Assembly: GCA_020740775.1 (NCBI GenBank)
Contig: JAHEWK010000004.1
Coordinates: 2,294,001-2,358,000 of the forward strand
Direction of reading: 5' to 3'
Origin: Ilyonectria destructans
Lineage: Eukaryota > Ascomycota > Sordariomycetes > Hypocreales > Nectriaceae
DNA: 64,000 bases
Shown: positions 43,313 through 54,032 of the stretch, piece by piece
Layout: each line of letters starts with the position of its first letter
Position numbering within the stretch: position 1 is the first letter of the stretch
Notes under the pieces: generated by a model
Told to the model about the DNA's origin: nothing
Database searches by the model: none
What the model saw: only the letters and a program-made list of their open reading frames with translations
Program-made: the position numbers and the translations under genes

Positions 43313-44758
43313 ATGATGGACCTACACACAGCGAAACCAATTACGCTCAAATGCGGCCTCACCTTGCCAAATCGGCTGGTCAAGGCCGCCACTGCCGAGA
43401 GCATGGCTCCGAATAACACGCTTCCTGATGAGAGATTCCATAATCTCTACCGTCATTGGGCCGAGGGTGGCTGGGGCATGGTGCTGGCTGGTACGCATTA
43501 CACCACATAAAAGTCGCAACTCAATGAGTGAGACTGGCTAATCAACATCTCCTAGGCAACGTTCAAGTCGATGCTAGGCATATTTGCACGGCCACAGACC
43601 TATCAGTTGACCATTCTCTAACCGACGAAAAGATAGTCGAAGCTTGGAAACCCTGGGCGGCTGCGTGCAACCAGAATGACACTGTGACCGTCATGCAACT
43701 CTGCCATCCGGGGCGGCAGTCTCCTGCTGGAGCCGGGAAGCGCGGGATCTTCGCAAAACCCATTGCCCCGAGTGCTGTGTCGCTACAAATGGGGTCCGGA
43801 ATTATTGCCAAGGCCGTCACGGCGTTACTCTTCGGCACTCCACGCGAGATGAGCATTTCAGATATTGAAACTGTTGTGGATCAGTTCGCACGATCAGCGC
43901 GCCTGGCAGCTGAGAGTGGATTTGCTGGAGTTGAGATTCATGCCGGCCACGGATTCCTACTAGAGCAGTTTATGTCCACGAAGACCAATCGGCGAACGGA
44001 TGCGTACGGTGGCACGCCGGAAAAGCGAGCGAAGATCGTGGTGGACATCCTCAGGGCGATTCGAAACGTGGTACCGGCCAAATTCTGCGTGGGACTTAGC
44101 CTTAACTCAGTGGATCTTCAGTCACAAGCAGAGTTGAAGGATTGCATTGAGCAGGTGAAGTTAATTACGGCTGTTGGAGTGGATTTCATCGAGATCAGCG
44201 GTGGTACTTTTGAGAACCCAACGGTGAGCGTCGATATCCCAAACCGCGGGGTTACGATTAACTAACAATCTTGACGGCAGATGTTCTTAGGACCTGATAA
44301 GTCAAGCAAGCCAAAGCGGTTGGGACAACCGAAGGCGGTGCACCAACCGTTCTTCATTGACTTCGCCAAGGCAATCAGATCTCACATCCCAAATGTCCCT
44401 TTCATCGTTACTGGAGGTTTCCGAAGCTGTCAGGGTATCGAAGAAACAATCGCTAGCGGAGACTGCGATATGGTTGGCCTTGCAAGGCCAGCCATAGTTA
44501 ACCCTCTACTCCCCAAGACCACCGTCTTAAGCCCCAAGACGACTGACTTTAGCCCCGAGATCAACGATGGAGACGTGACACTATATGCGAAAAAGACCGA
44601 GGCTCCATGGATTTTGAAGCAAATAGGCATCAGAGCTGTCGAAGTTCATATGGATAACGTACGTGCATCTACTTTCAAGCAACGAGATGAATCGTCTAAC
44701 AATTTGCCAGGCTTGGTATGTCCAGCAGCTGAAGACGCTGGCAGAAACAAAGGTTTAA
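43313..44758 (+). CDS. iccE: Old-yellow-enzyme-like flavoprotein, candidate epimerase
   Basis: Four exons: 43313-43490, 43556-44223, 44281-44658 and 44711-44758. The introns are 65, 57 and 52 nt, and they give 423 residues. Raw frames look like three broken pieces, but every junction is GT-AG, keeps phase and rejoins family motifs. Examples are GMVLAGNVQVDARH across intron 1 and GGTFENPTMFLGP across intron 2. It is an NADH:flavin oxidoreductase TIM barrel: LPNRLVKAATAES at the N-terminus, VMQLCHPGRQSPAG, EIHAGHGFLLEQFMS, KTNRRTDAYGG, and FIVTGGFRS / DMVGLARPAI near the FMN phosphate site. In ilicicolin H clusters the OYE-like IccE epimerises 8-epi-ilicicolin H to ilicicolin H. The same role is inferred here from context; an ordinary ene-reductase is the alternative. 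Confidence 0.82.
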
Positions 44759-46968
44759 TAGCGTTTGGGGAAATATCTTTGAGTACATTGAGACGGGATC
44801 ACGTTGCATTTGGGTTTCTCATTCTCGAGAAAGCCATGTGTCTCAAGTACAGATGGTTGTGGATGTTCCGCGTTGGGCACGGGCACCGTATTTAGCTTCA
44901 CCGTCTACGTGCCCGTCATTCGGGATGCATAAATCCAACATATTTGTACTTGCCGGTGTAAATTACGAGAAATCGTCAAGTGCATTAATCTCGATCTCGA
45001 TGTGCCCATTGCACCTTGGAATCCGGCAGCTGGCTACTTATCGATGCGAAGTCACACTAGCAAGCCGATGAGCAAGCCAAGACACACACCGACGATGATC
45101 TTCGGTGAAGTTGGCTCGGTGAGATTTCTGCATCCAGATATGGAGAGAAATTCGGAATGTCAGATCCCGTAACCTCTACCGTATCGACTCGTTAAATAGA
45201 GAAGGTCTAGCGGCGCATTAGTGCAGTCTTGGCAGCCTAACAATGGGTCCGATCGAACTTTCATCCAATAGGCTCAGGTGAAAATGTAGCCTGACGTTAC
45301 AAAAGCCGCACTAATGCACCGCTAGACCTTCTCTATTCAACGAGTCGATACGGTATTTACATATTTCCTTGGAGATTTTAATGCCCAGCCAGTCTTACCA
45401 TTTACTAATCAATGATCTAAGATCACCAGCCCAAGTATACTCCTTGGGAGCTTTAAACGCTGGCGGGGGAAAAAAAGGCAGACAGCTAGATGACGAACCA
45501 CCATTCGTTGCACACCCTATTTTGCATCTCCGTATGGATCCATTCACTGGCGTGGAATTTGTTCGACCCACTCAGTGTGCGATGCGAAGATGCTTCTTGC
45601 CGGATGATTCGGAACACGATCGCCAACATGGCTTCTATAGCATGCTCGTCCTAATAGTCAAGACAAATCCTATTCTAGCCACAGGTGCGCCCATGCATCA
45701 ATGATAACAAAAATTCGGTAACCCTTAGAATGGCTGGTTCATTTCTGGCGTTACCGAACATCCATCCGAGCGAGTCCCGAGGATATCATGACCGGGAATA
45801 GCGCCGGATGTGATCGTCGCCGCCATTGCGTGGTAGGCGACGCCACGCGGAGCCTAATGAGCCGCAGCTTGACTAAACGCCCATCAGAAATACGACCTTC
45901 ATTTATACTTCCCCTCACTAGGTCGGCTTTCCTTGGGGTAAACAGATCTTGGAGTCGCCCATGGGGAAGAACCGTGAGGGGATTGACATGGGGAAATAGG
46001 ATGGGGCAAATCTCAGCGCCCCATGATACCATCATCCATCGGCCCGTTGCTATCTCTGACTCCAGAGAGGATTACCTTCTTCTATATCCGAGGCAAGGAG
46101 TGGATCATTGAGCGGAACACTTTCCGGCTCATTCGGCCAACCCGTCTCCACCGATGTCATATCAGCCCTCCACTACGAGATTTTTCTGAACGGTTGGGGT
46201 TTTGTAGAGCCTCCAGTTGGAGAAGCTCATGGCCCATACTTGGGCATATCCAGTTTCTTTGTTCCCCCATTCTGACTAAATATTGAACCTCATGACTACC
46301 GGCGACTTGAGCTCGCCTCAATTGATCTTGGGATCGCTAAGTTGGAGGTTTCTCTCTCCGAATGCTGATCCCAAGTTCCAAGAGAGAAACATCCGGATCC
46401 GCAATCTCTCCCTGACTCAAGGAACCAATCCCACCAACGGTTTACTCACCATCATGGAACGGACTGGAGACCATTCCCCCAAACTCGACGTAATGGGGCT
46501 TCCTAACGCTAGCCATTGGTTCCGCACTCTGCGAACCGCCCCCATTGCGGCTCCAATGCGCCCCATACTTCGTGCCGAGAGATCCAGGTTATCCAGGTTC
46601 AACGCCAACTCTGGCCCGTCATGCCATCTCAACCTCTCCACATTGACTTTTGATGTGGGCTTCTCGACCTCGGATGTAACTCTAGCCCAGTGGATCATTC
46701 TTACCAATATGTCGATTCAGTTGCCATCGTGCCATTGTCAATCCCACCATGATCTCCTTGCCGTTTCCACTGCCGACTAGGGGGAGCCTTGCCACCCCGT
46801 CATCATGGCCATGCCATGGGGCAATGGGGAGAGATCCACTCTGAGCGAGGTGGGAGAGATATAAGAATCTGTACAATTGTCAGTGAATGTGTAAAATTTC
46901 GGGTTGTTGACATTGTTTTCTCTTTTTGATACCCTTACCTCCTCGTCTAAGCGAATACCTACCACAAG
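44759..46968. other. Gene-poor right flank of the cluster
   Basis: About 2.2 kb without a supportable gene. It contains the MITE-like inverted repeat at 45177-45355. Open frames of 107-165 codons (45369-45704, 45788-46111, 46283-46780) lack motifs and show unlikely composition. The last ~500 bp should hold the promoter of the GPR1/FUN34-type transporter and have several GGGG/CCCC runs that could be carbon-repressor sites. Confidence 0.45.
45177..45355. mobile_element. MITE-like element with 48-nt terminal inverted repeats
   Basis: The left arm 45177-45224 begins TACCGTATCGACTCGTT and the right arm 45308-45355 ends CGAGTCGATACGGTA. By eye the two 48-nt arms are inverted copies with two mismatches, separated by 83 nt. 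Both outer ends carry TA, so the element could be a Tc1/mariner-type MITE of about 175 bp with a TA target duplication. It could equally be a transcribed hairpin. There is no internal coding capacity. Confidence 0.7.
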
Positions 46969-47839
46969 ATGGCATCCAATACTCCCTCCAATGGCGCAAG
47001 CACACCGACTCAGTACAACGAGAAGCAGGATAGCATCCACCCTTGTGCGCACTGCCATCATCAAAATGAAGGCAGGGCTCCTGTTCTCTCCAGACCTCAC
47101 CAGTCCATGGTGTCCCAGGTCTTGAACCCTCCGTACTACCGAATTGCCAACCCAGGTCCATTGGGTCTAATCAGCTTTGCTTTGACCACATTTGTCTTGG
47201 GCTTATATCAGTGCGGTGCTGGGTATGTTTTAGCTCCATCTTTACATATTTTTGCTATCTGCTGACACTTCGTTTAGTCTTCCCGGGTCTAACCCCATGG
47301 CCGGTGTTGGTCCCGACCAAGCCATCTTTGGTCTGGCCGTTTTCTTTGGGGGCATCGCTCAGTTCTTTGCTGGTCTCATGGAGTTTCGTGTTGGCAACAC
47401 ATTCGGTACCACTGTCCATTGCTCTTACGGCGCCTTTTGGCTCTCATTCGCCATGTTCTTCGTTCCTTCACTGGGTATCAAGGACGCATACCAGGGCGAT
47501 GATCGCGCCTACAGCTTTGCCCTAGGCATATTCCTCATCCTATGGTGCTTTCTGACCCTCATTTTCTTCATCGCTGCGCTTAAGACCAACATTGCCATTC
47601 TTGTGGTCCTTGGCTTCCTTGTTCTGGCCTTCCTCTTCCTCAGTTTGGCCCAGTTCCTCTCAACAAGCCATCCAACTGCCGCCATTCGAATCAACAAAGT
47701 CGGTGGCGCCTTTTCTGTTATCTGTGCTTTTGCGGCTTTCTATGCGGGTAGTGCTGGTATTATGACCGAGGATACGACCTGGGTGAAGCTGCCTCTGGGA
47801 GAGATTAATGTTCGGTCGATGAAGACCAATATGGCCTAG
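46969..47839 (+). CDS. GPR1/FUN34/YaaH-family acetate/ammonium transporter
   Basis: Two exons: 46969-47222 and 47278-47839, with a 55-nt intron (GTATGT...TTTAG), 271 residues. A cytosolic N-terminus of ~65 residues (with CAHCHH) leads to the family signature NPGPLGLISFALTTFVLGLY. Six hydrophobic segments follow in all, including PDQAIFGLAVFFGGIAQFFA with the GGIAQ..AG..E..VGN pattern (GLMEFRVGNTFGTT). The family includes yeast Ady2/Ato and Aspergillus AcpA, plasma-membrane transporters for acetate and possibly ammonium. The gene lies 2.2 kb beyond the cluster. Acetate supply for polyketide synthesis is a tempting link, but nothing in the sequence shows it. Confidence 0.9.
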
Positions 47840-48240
47840 GGTAGGAGGTGGTTAATTGTCGCCGTACACAACCTGTCTACATCCCTTTCCAGCGGGTTAA
47901 TTGATGAAATGTGACATAATATGACAAGACATTTCACTGTACAGATTTAGCCAGGGCTGAATTTGCATTGTTTTAGTACCTCGGTAACTGGGGCTGAACG
48001 AGATCGTCGAATGAACGGTTCTCTTTTGCATCCCACTCAAGGCAACATCAATAAATAAAAAGGAGTGGTTCTTGCTAATGATTGAATGATCGCGGATACA
48101 AGGATCAATTAATATGTCAAATGAGGCTCATAATTAATATACCCGATAAAACACCCGACCCTCAATGCAGATATGACCTCAGACGCAGCATATCATGGAC
48201 ATGGCCTTCATAAATACGATAGGAGCATCAAATTTTCATC
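47840..48240. other. Convergent intergenic region
   Basis: This 401-bp gap lies between the transporter (plus) and the LEA-like gene (minus), both 3' ends. It holds an AATAAATAAAAA stretch near 48050-48061 that may serve polyadenylation. No gene was seen. Confidence 0.4.
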
Positions 48241-48674
48241 TCACATCTTGCTCTTTGCTTGATCGACAGCGCCCTTTACCTTGCCCTTCGCCTGCTCTGC
48301 GGCTCCCTTGGCTTCACCTGCCAGCTCGCTCGCCTTGCCCTTCGCTTCGCCTCTTAATTCGGCTGCCTTGCCGCTAGTCTTTCCCTGTGTGACTTCCGAA
48401 ACGCCGTCCTTCAGTTTGCTGCCGACCGCCTCTGATTTCATTAGCAAATATGCTGGCGTGGGGCATGTGGAAGGAATAGCTCACCGGACGCATTGATGCC
48501 ATCAACAAGCTTGTCGCTCACGGCGCGGTCGACGGATTTCGCACCATCTTTGATAACCTCGGTAGCCGTTCGGTTAAATACGCGACTCGTTGAAAATGCC
48601 CGGGGACTTTGGATGGCGATGATCCGCGGGATCAGAGTGGCTTGGCGGATAATGTTCTCGGTGAGGAACGACAT
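48241..48674 (-). CDS. Small mitochondrial LEA-like protein
   Basis: Two exons: 48674-48485 and 48431-48241, with a 53-nt intron (GTGAGC...ATCAG), 126 residues. The N-terminus (MSFLTENIIRQATLIPRIIA, then RAFSTSRVF) is a typical mitochondrial presequence with an R-x-(F/Y)-S-(T/S) processing site. The rest is highly charged and helical. The C-terminal half carries Ala/Lys/Glu-rich repeats (AAELRGEAKGKASELAGEA and relatives) as in group 3/4 LEA or stress-response proteins that protect membranes on drying. A matrix location and a stress role are inferred from these features. Alternatively it could be a short structural mitochondrial protein without LEA function. Confidence 0.75.
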
Positions 48675-49374
48675 TGTAGCAGATGTTGGGGTTGATGATA
48701 ATAGTGGTGATTTTTGTCGGTTATGAAAGAATAGATATTTGGCAGAAAATTGTTGATTTGATCGTAGAGGTGAGGAATTAATTTGCATTGTCATGTGAGA
48801 ACGTAGCGGACGTGATATATGACGGGTGGCTGGTCTGTTGACTTCTTCATGATGTCATGACAACTAGGCGCGGGGCAGTAACTCGTAGCGGTACCCGCAC
48901 GTGAAAACAGGATGCAGTAATGATGACACCAAGCATCATAGAATTGGGGGAAACCTGCTAACGCTATGAGACCTGGCAGATCGCTGAGGGGTCGTCGGTG
49001 GCGTATTTAGTACTGATGGGCAAGGTGCATGGCGAATGCTGGTTCGGGGACTGGCCGGCGGAATTGTTGCTCCAGCGGCGGAGGAATCGTTGTCAACACC
49101 AAGCATGGAAGCACTTCTGTGAAAGTGCGGTGTGTCTAATAAATGACGATCTTGTGACTACACAGATCCAGTAGATAGCAGTTTGAGGTGCCGGAAATCC
49201 CAAAATGAGGCCGTAAAACATGTCTCAAAAAACAGCCCGCTGGTCTAGAATGGCCAAACTAGGCCTAGGCAACATGTGAACAATCATGATTCATAGCAAC
49301 ATTTCAATCGTAAACCTTTTCCGTAGTGAACTTCCACTTTTCCACCTTACTCTATTGGCGTTGTTGCCACTTAC
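48675..49374. other. Intergenic region between LEA-like and 7-TM genes
   Basis: A gap of 700 bp containing the LEA-like gene promoter and the 3' flank of the 7-TM gene. I see no coding ORF or repeat. Confidence 0.4.
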
Positions 49375-51312
49375 TCATACCACGTCGTCCGTATGCGCCG
49401 CTGGCAATGGACGACCGGACGACCGGATCCGTCGAACAATGGGGTCCGTTGAATCTCGGTTACCTGTTTCATCAGATAATTCACAGACCTCGTCCGCAGA
49501 TGTTCCCACTCTGCGGTTGATGATGTTGTCGATACGCAGCCGAGGCGGGCCGGAGTTGAGTTTCATACCATTCTTGGGTGGCCCGGCTGGAAATGGTTAG
49601 TATCAAGGAGAGATGAATGCCTGCTTTTAGGGATGCTTACAGAGCAAGAGATCAAACAGTTTGACGATGACGGGACCCCAAACCGTGACAGCAATAATTT
49701 GACCGTAAGACCACTTATTGGCAGCAAAGCTCTCGGCTGTGATGACCTTGGTGAGTGAAATCATGTACAAAATATTAACCACGAGATATGCCACCTCCAA
49801 GATTCGCCAAAACCAGCGCTTCAAAATGAGACCCCGTCGTCTCTTTCCCCATGATGGAAACCGACCGATGCGATATGTTCCAATGCGCATGTGTTGTGCG
49901 ACATGATGTTTTCGTATCGTCCAAGCGAATTGATCGACGATCAACACGAGAATGGCGATGGTGTCGAGGCACAGGAAGACCATTTTGTAGAGAAGTGGGT
50001 GGGGGAAGAAGCTGAACTGCAGGCCATCGACACCGGCGGTTGCAGCACAATAGGTTCGTGGACTTGGGTTGTAGCCACAGCCCTTCAACCGACTCTGGTC
50101 GCTAAACACCTTAAACGCATCTTTGAAATAGATCTTTTGCGTGGTCGCGACAACGGCGAGGAGGTATTCTACAAAGAAGCCCAGGAACGTGTGCCAGTTC
50201 CGAATGCCCTCGTGATGAAGGCAGATCTGGATGAGGAACATGGGCAGCACGCCATTCTGGCTGACGTGATAAGCCACGGCTGCGTTGACAACAATCTCAC
50301 CCCAGAAGGCACCCTCCTGAGAGTTGACGACGATAGCAAGGATGGAGGCAATCTGAACGGCAAAGACGAACCAGCATTGGGCTTCCTGGAACTCGACCAG
50401 GGTCGTGGCGATGGCGATGCTGGTACGCGACATGCCGCCCGTGTCGCGCCAGATCATCGACTCAATGCGTGTTAGACTGCGCTGAAGTTCATTCGCCTTG
50501 GGCTTGGCTTTGCCTTTTTCGCCCTGGGTGACGCGGACCCAGAGGGTGAAGCCCTTGGTGAGGATGTACAGCGAGGCGGCGAAGCAGACCTGCAGGACAT
50601 ACGAGATGAGGACCTAGAGGAAGCAGGAGTTAGTACCGGTCGGCCTACGAATCGAGGATGAATGCCGGGGCCTTACACCTGGTCCGAAGATGTCGGGGTT
50701 GATCTCGGCAGCTAAATCCGGGCAGAAGCTATCCATGGCGTCGAAAATCTGCTGCGCGCTGGAGGTCTTGGAGAGGTGGTCGATTGAGGAGTCGCAGGCC
50801 TTACTCAATCCATCGTGCTCACAGGCATCCTGAGCACAAGTGACGAGAGACTCGAGCACCGGAACCGAATGGAAGTTGGACAGGGTGCCAGAGCCCATTA
50901 TGGAACTGGCATTGCGCTCCGCCTCATCGCCAACATAGTAAAAGCCAACATCTTGGGTCCAATAGGCAATTGAGGCGAGCGCCGCGCAGTTGTAAAATGT
51001 CTCGAGGGAGCTGAAGAAGTGCTGGGAGGTGTTGCAAGCGAGCGTGCAGTCCGCAACGCCGTCGACTTCGCAGCCCGAGTGGAAGAGGACAATCTCTTGG
51101 CCGCCCTCGATGCTGGTAGTGAAGAGGTCCTTGAAGGTGACGGTGGAGTCGGTGCCCGAGTTGAGGGTCGCGATGTCGTTGAAGGGGAAGAAGTCGGACG
51201 AGCCGTCGATGCTGTCGCGCAGCAGCACGCGGATTGGCGTCGCCGAGGCTGTGGCTGACGGCACTACCGCCACCAGAGCCAAGGACGACGAGAGCGATGA
51301 GGTCGTCGTCAT
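49375..51312 (-). CDS. Putative seven-transmembrane protein with Cys-containing ectodomain
   Basis: Function unknown. Three exons: 51312-50677, 50613-49641 and 49586-49375. The introns are 63 nt (branch TACTAAC) and 54 nt, and they give 606 residues. A signal peptide (SSLALVAVVPSATASA) opens an ectodomain of about 190 residues with at least eight cysteines (HSGCEVDGVADCTLACN, FYNCA, LVTCAQDACEHD, KACDSS). About seven hydrophobic segments follow, from VLISYVLQVCFAASLYIL to YGQIIAVTVWGPVIVKLFDL. The tail is soluble and Arg-rich (PPRLRIDNIINRR). The layout resembles fungal receptor-like membrane proteins, but I see no GPCR family signature. The last exon is supported by phase and by the join DLLLSGPPKNGMKLN. 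Confidence 0.7.
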
Positions 51313-52259
51313 ATTGGAATGGGATAGACGCGCTGGCGATGGAGGAGGGGGCTGGGGGAGATGACAGATTGGACTAACAGCGGACTAACACGCCCATTCC
51401 CTTGGGATCGCAGCCCCCTATCGCGGACTGTTGAATCCTCGATCATACGTCTGCGCGGTCCACCTACGGCGCGGGAGAGGAGGGTGCCAAGTGCTAAGGA
51501 GAACGCAACCGTGGCAAGCCCGCGGAGCACGCAAAGAACAATCAAGGAACATCTTCCCGTGATGAGATGCTACCTAAATTTAGTTAACTAGTGGAGGGGT
51601 CCGCTTATTCACTGGTGCCTTGGCGCGATTCCCCAGGGCGGCAGGGGTTCTGGTTCGTGCTGAATCGTGCAAGGGACGAACGAAATGCCGGTATGGACGC
51701 CAAAGCTTAGCATCTGGTCAATCCCGCATGGAGGCTTCGCGGCTGCTGTCACAGTGAGTGGGGCACTGGTGCGCAGGCTGTCACAGCAAAAGATGTTCAG
51801 ATATCGCGAGTTAGAATGGGATGGGCGAATGCAAAAACATTCCAGGGCTCCACTTGGAGGTGCGCTGTAGGCGGTCAAGCAACTCTATGATGGATCGGCC
51901 TTCGCGGGGGTTTATCCCGATGCACAGACGGAGAGTCTACACAGCACGGGAAGGAAAAAGGAAACCGGCCTGCAACATCACCAGCCTAACAAGAGAGATG
52001 GGAGATGCATATTTGCGGTGGTGTTGCGTCTTGGTCATCCAGTCGTCTCCTCCCGCTCGCTGTATGTCTCTGTCGGCTTAATCAAGGTGCTTAAACCAAC
52101 CACAGCTCGGCAAAGAGCCAAAACTAGACCGACCAAAGCCGACGCAGGCCCCGACGTCATTCCTCCAAGCTCGGCTCAGCAATTGACTTCTCTCTCTTCT
52201 TCGCATCTCCTCAACACCACGAACCAAGCCAACCTCTGCGCAAGTTCCAGCTGCCCGCC
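51313..52259. promoter_or_regulatory. Divergent upstream region, 7-TM gene / enoyl-CoA hydratase
   Basis: These 947 bp should contain both promoters. A short plus-strand reading near 51685-51756 (WSIPHGGFAAAV) faintly recalls the start of acyl-CoA thioesterase-like domains but is isolated. No supportable gene. Confidence 0.35.
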
Positions 52260-53326
52260 ATGCCCCCGCGCCTCCATCCCCTCGCCGCGTCCCTCCGCCC
52301 GCTGCGGCGCCTGTACTCGACCTCGGCCGAGCCGCTGATCCGCGTCACCAACCTGCCCGCGCCCAACAGCGGCCATATCCGCATCCTCGAGCTCAACCGG
52401 CCCGCCGCCCGCAACGCCATCTCTAAGGCCCTGCTCGCCAGCCTGCGCGACGAGATCGCTGCCGTCCACAGTCAGTATTCGCCCAACGGCGATGAGCTGC
52501 CGCCCGCCAAGCGCTTCGGTGGCGCCGCTGGTGTCGATGAGAAGGGCCCCACGCGGGCACTCGTCGTCGCCAGCGCCGTCGATTCGTCCTTTTGCGCTGG
52601 CGCTGATCTCAAGGAGCGACGAGGCTTCTCGCAGCAAGAGTGCGTTCCCTTACATTGTCCCCCTCCAATCAATGCCTCCTCTAGCACCTCCAGCTGCTTC
52701 CGGCCACTGTTTGCGCTTCAATGGCCTCATTCTAACCCACCCTCATTAGGACTGCCGACTTCTTAACCACCCTCCGCGGAACATTCTCCTCGCTCGCCAG
52801 CCTGCCAGTCCCGACCATCTCCGCCATCTCCTCCGTCGCCTTTGGCGGTGGCCTCGAGCTTGCTCTTTCCACTCACTTCCGCGTCCTCTCCTCCAACGCC
52901 GTTGTCGGTCTCCCTGAGACCCGCCTCGGCATCATCCCCGGCGCCGGCGGCACTCACCGTCTTCCCGCCCTCATCGGCCTCTCGCGGGCACGCGATCTGA
53001 TCCTCACTGGTCGCCGCGTAGCTGCGCCCGAGGCCTACTTCCTCGGCATCGCGGACCGCCTCGTCCAGGTGGTTCCCGAAGATGAGCGAGACGTCACCGA
53101 CCTTCTTCCCCAAGCCAGGAAGGCTGCCCTAAGCGAGGCGGTCCGACTCGCCCAGGAGATCTGCGAAGGTGGTCCCATTGGAGTCAGGGCGGCATTGCAG
53201 GCTGTCTCGTGGGCTCAAGAGGAGGTTGAGAACAAGATGTACGAGCGTGTGGTCAACACCGATGATCGGGACGAGGCACTGAAGGCTTTCCAGGAGAAGA
53301 GAAAGCCCGTCTTCACTGGCCGATAA
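52260..53326 (+). CDS. Mitochondrial enoyl-CoA hydratase/isomerase family protein (AUH-like)
   Basis: Two exons: 52260-52639 and 52750-53326, with a 110-nt intron, 318 residues. The N-terminus (MPPRLHPLAASLRPLRRLYS) is a mitochondrial presequence. The crotonase fold shows HIRILELNRPAARNAISKAL, the oxyanion-hole segment SFCAGADLKER, and GGGLELALSTHFRVLSS followed by VGLPETRLGIIPGAGGTHRL, which contains the catalytic Glu region. Size and motifs fit the methylglutaconyl-CoA hydratase/short-chain hydratase group, so a role in leucine or fatty-acid breakdown is likely; the exact substrate is not decidable. An AATAAA at 53345-53350, 19 bp after the stop, may direct polyadenylation. Confidence 0.9.
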
Positions 53327-54032
53327 CGTCTTCAGACCAAACTAAATAAAAGCATTTGTAAATAGTACCATTTAAATACTATTGATGATATAATACCCAG
53401 GGTATTGGTATACTACCCAGGATATTGGTATAATACCCAGGATATTGGTACCTTTACAATCGTATCTCGTCTCGTCGTAGACATTCTTGATAGCATGCTA
53501 ATAATTCCACACGACATTCGCCATCAGGTTCATAAGGTATCATTCGTATCATGTCATCTATTGAACTGATCAGATGGGTATGTTGCCGTCCAATGCTATC
53601 ATCCCAAACTCCCGAACACGTAAATAATGCCCTTGCCCAGACATCCGCAGAACACTCTCAGTCCAATTCTTACTATTGCTAGTGTGCATACATCGGCACC
53701 AATCCGAACATCCATAATGCAGTGTCCACCTGTTCTTCCGCCGTCTTGCGCTTTTGCATCATCTGTTGGAGCCGGAAATCTTGTGTGGGCTACTTCTAGA
53801 TGGGCGGGGCTGTCTGAGAAGATTGTCCGACCAGATTCGACATAACGGGCGGCGATGAAGGTGTGGCTGCAGATACCCCAACCCTACTAGTTTGGTCTGA
53901 TCAGCTGGTGGAGGGGAATTAGCGAGCCAAACTTAGGACTAATTGCCCAAGGTATCAGTGATGCCCAAGGCAACTGATGAGCTCAGCATTGCTGCCATCA
54001 GGCGGAAAGTCCGAAGCACGTCCTCTCGACAT
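53327..54032. other. Convergent intergenic region with tandem repeat
   Basis: This gap lies between the 3' ends of the hydratase (plus) and UBP2 (minus) genes. It contains three 20-bp tandem repeats at 53391-53450. No gene was seen. Confidence 0.45.
53391..53450. repeat. Minisatellite, three copies of a 20-bp unit
   Basis: Units at 53391-53410, 53411-53430 and 53431-53450, consensus TAATACCCAGGATATTGGTA, differ at one or two bases each. The repeat lies 65 bp after the hydratase stop codon, so it may be transcribed in that 3' UTR. Confidence 0.85.

Noticed and set aside
45369..46780. Plus-strand ORFs of 107-165 codons right of the cluster
   Set aside because: No motifs, no splice-supported extension and unlikely composition; treated as chance frames in a gene-poor flank.
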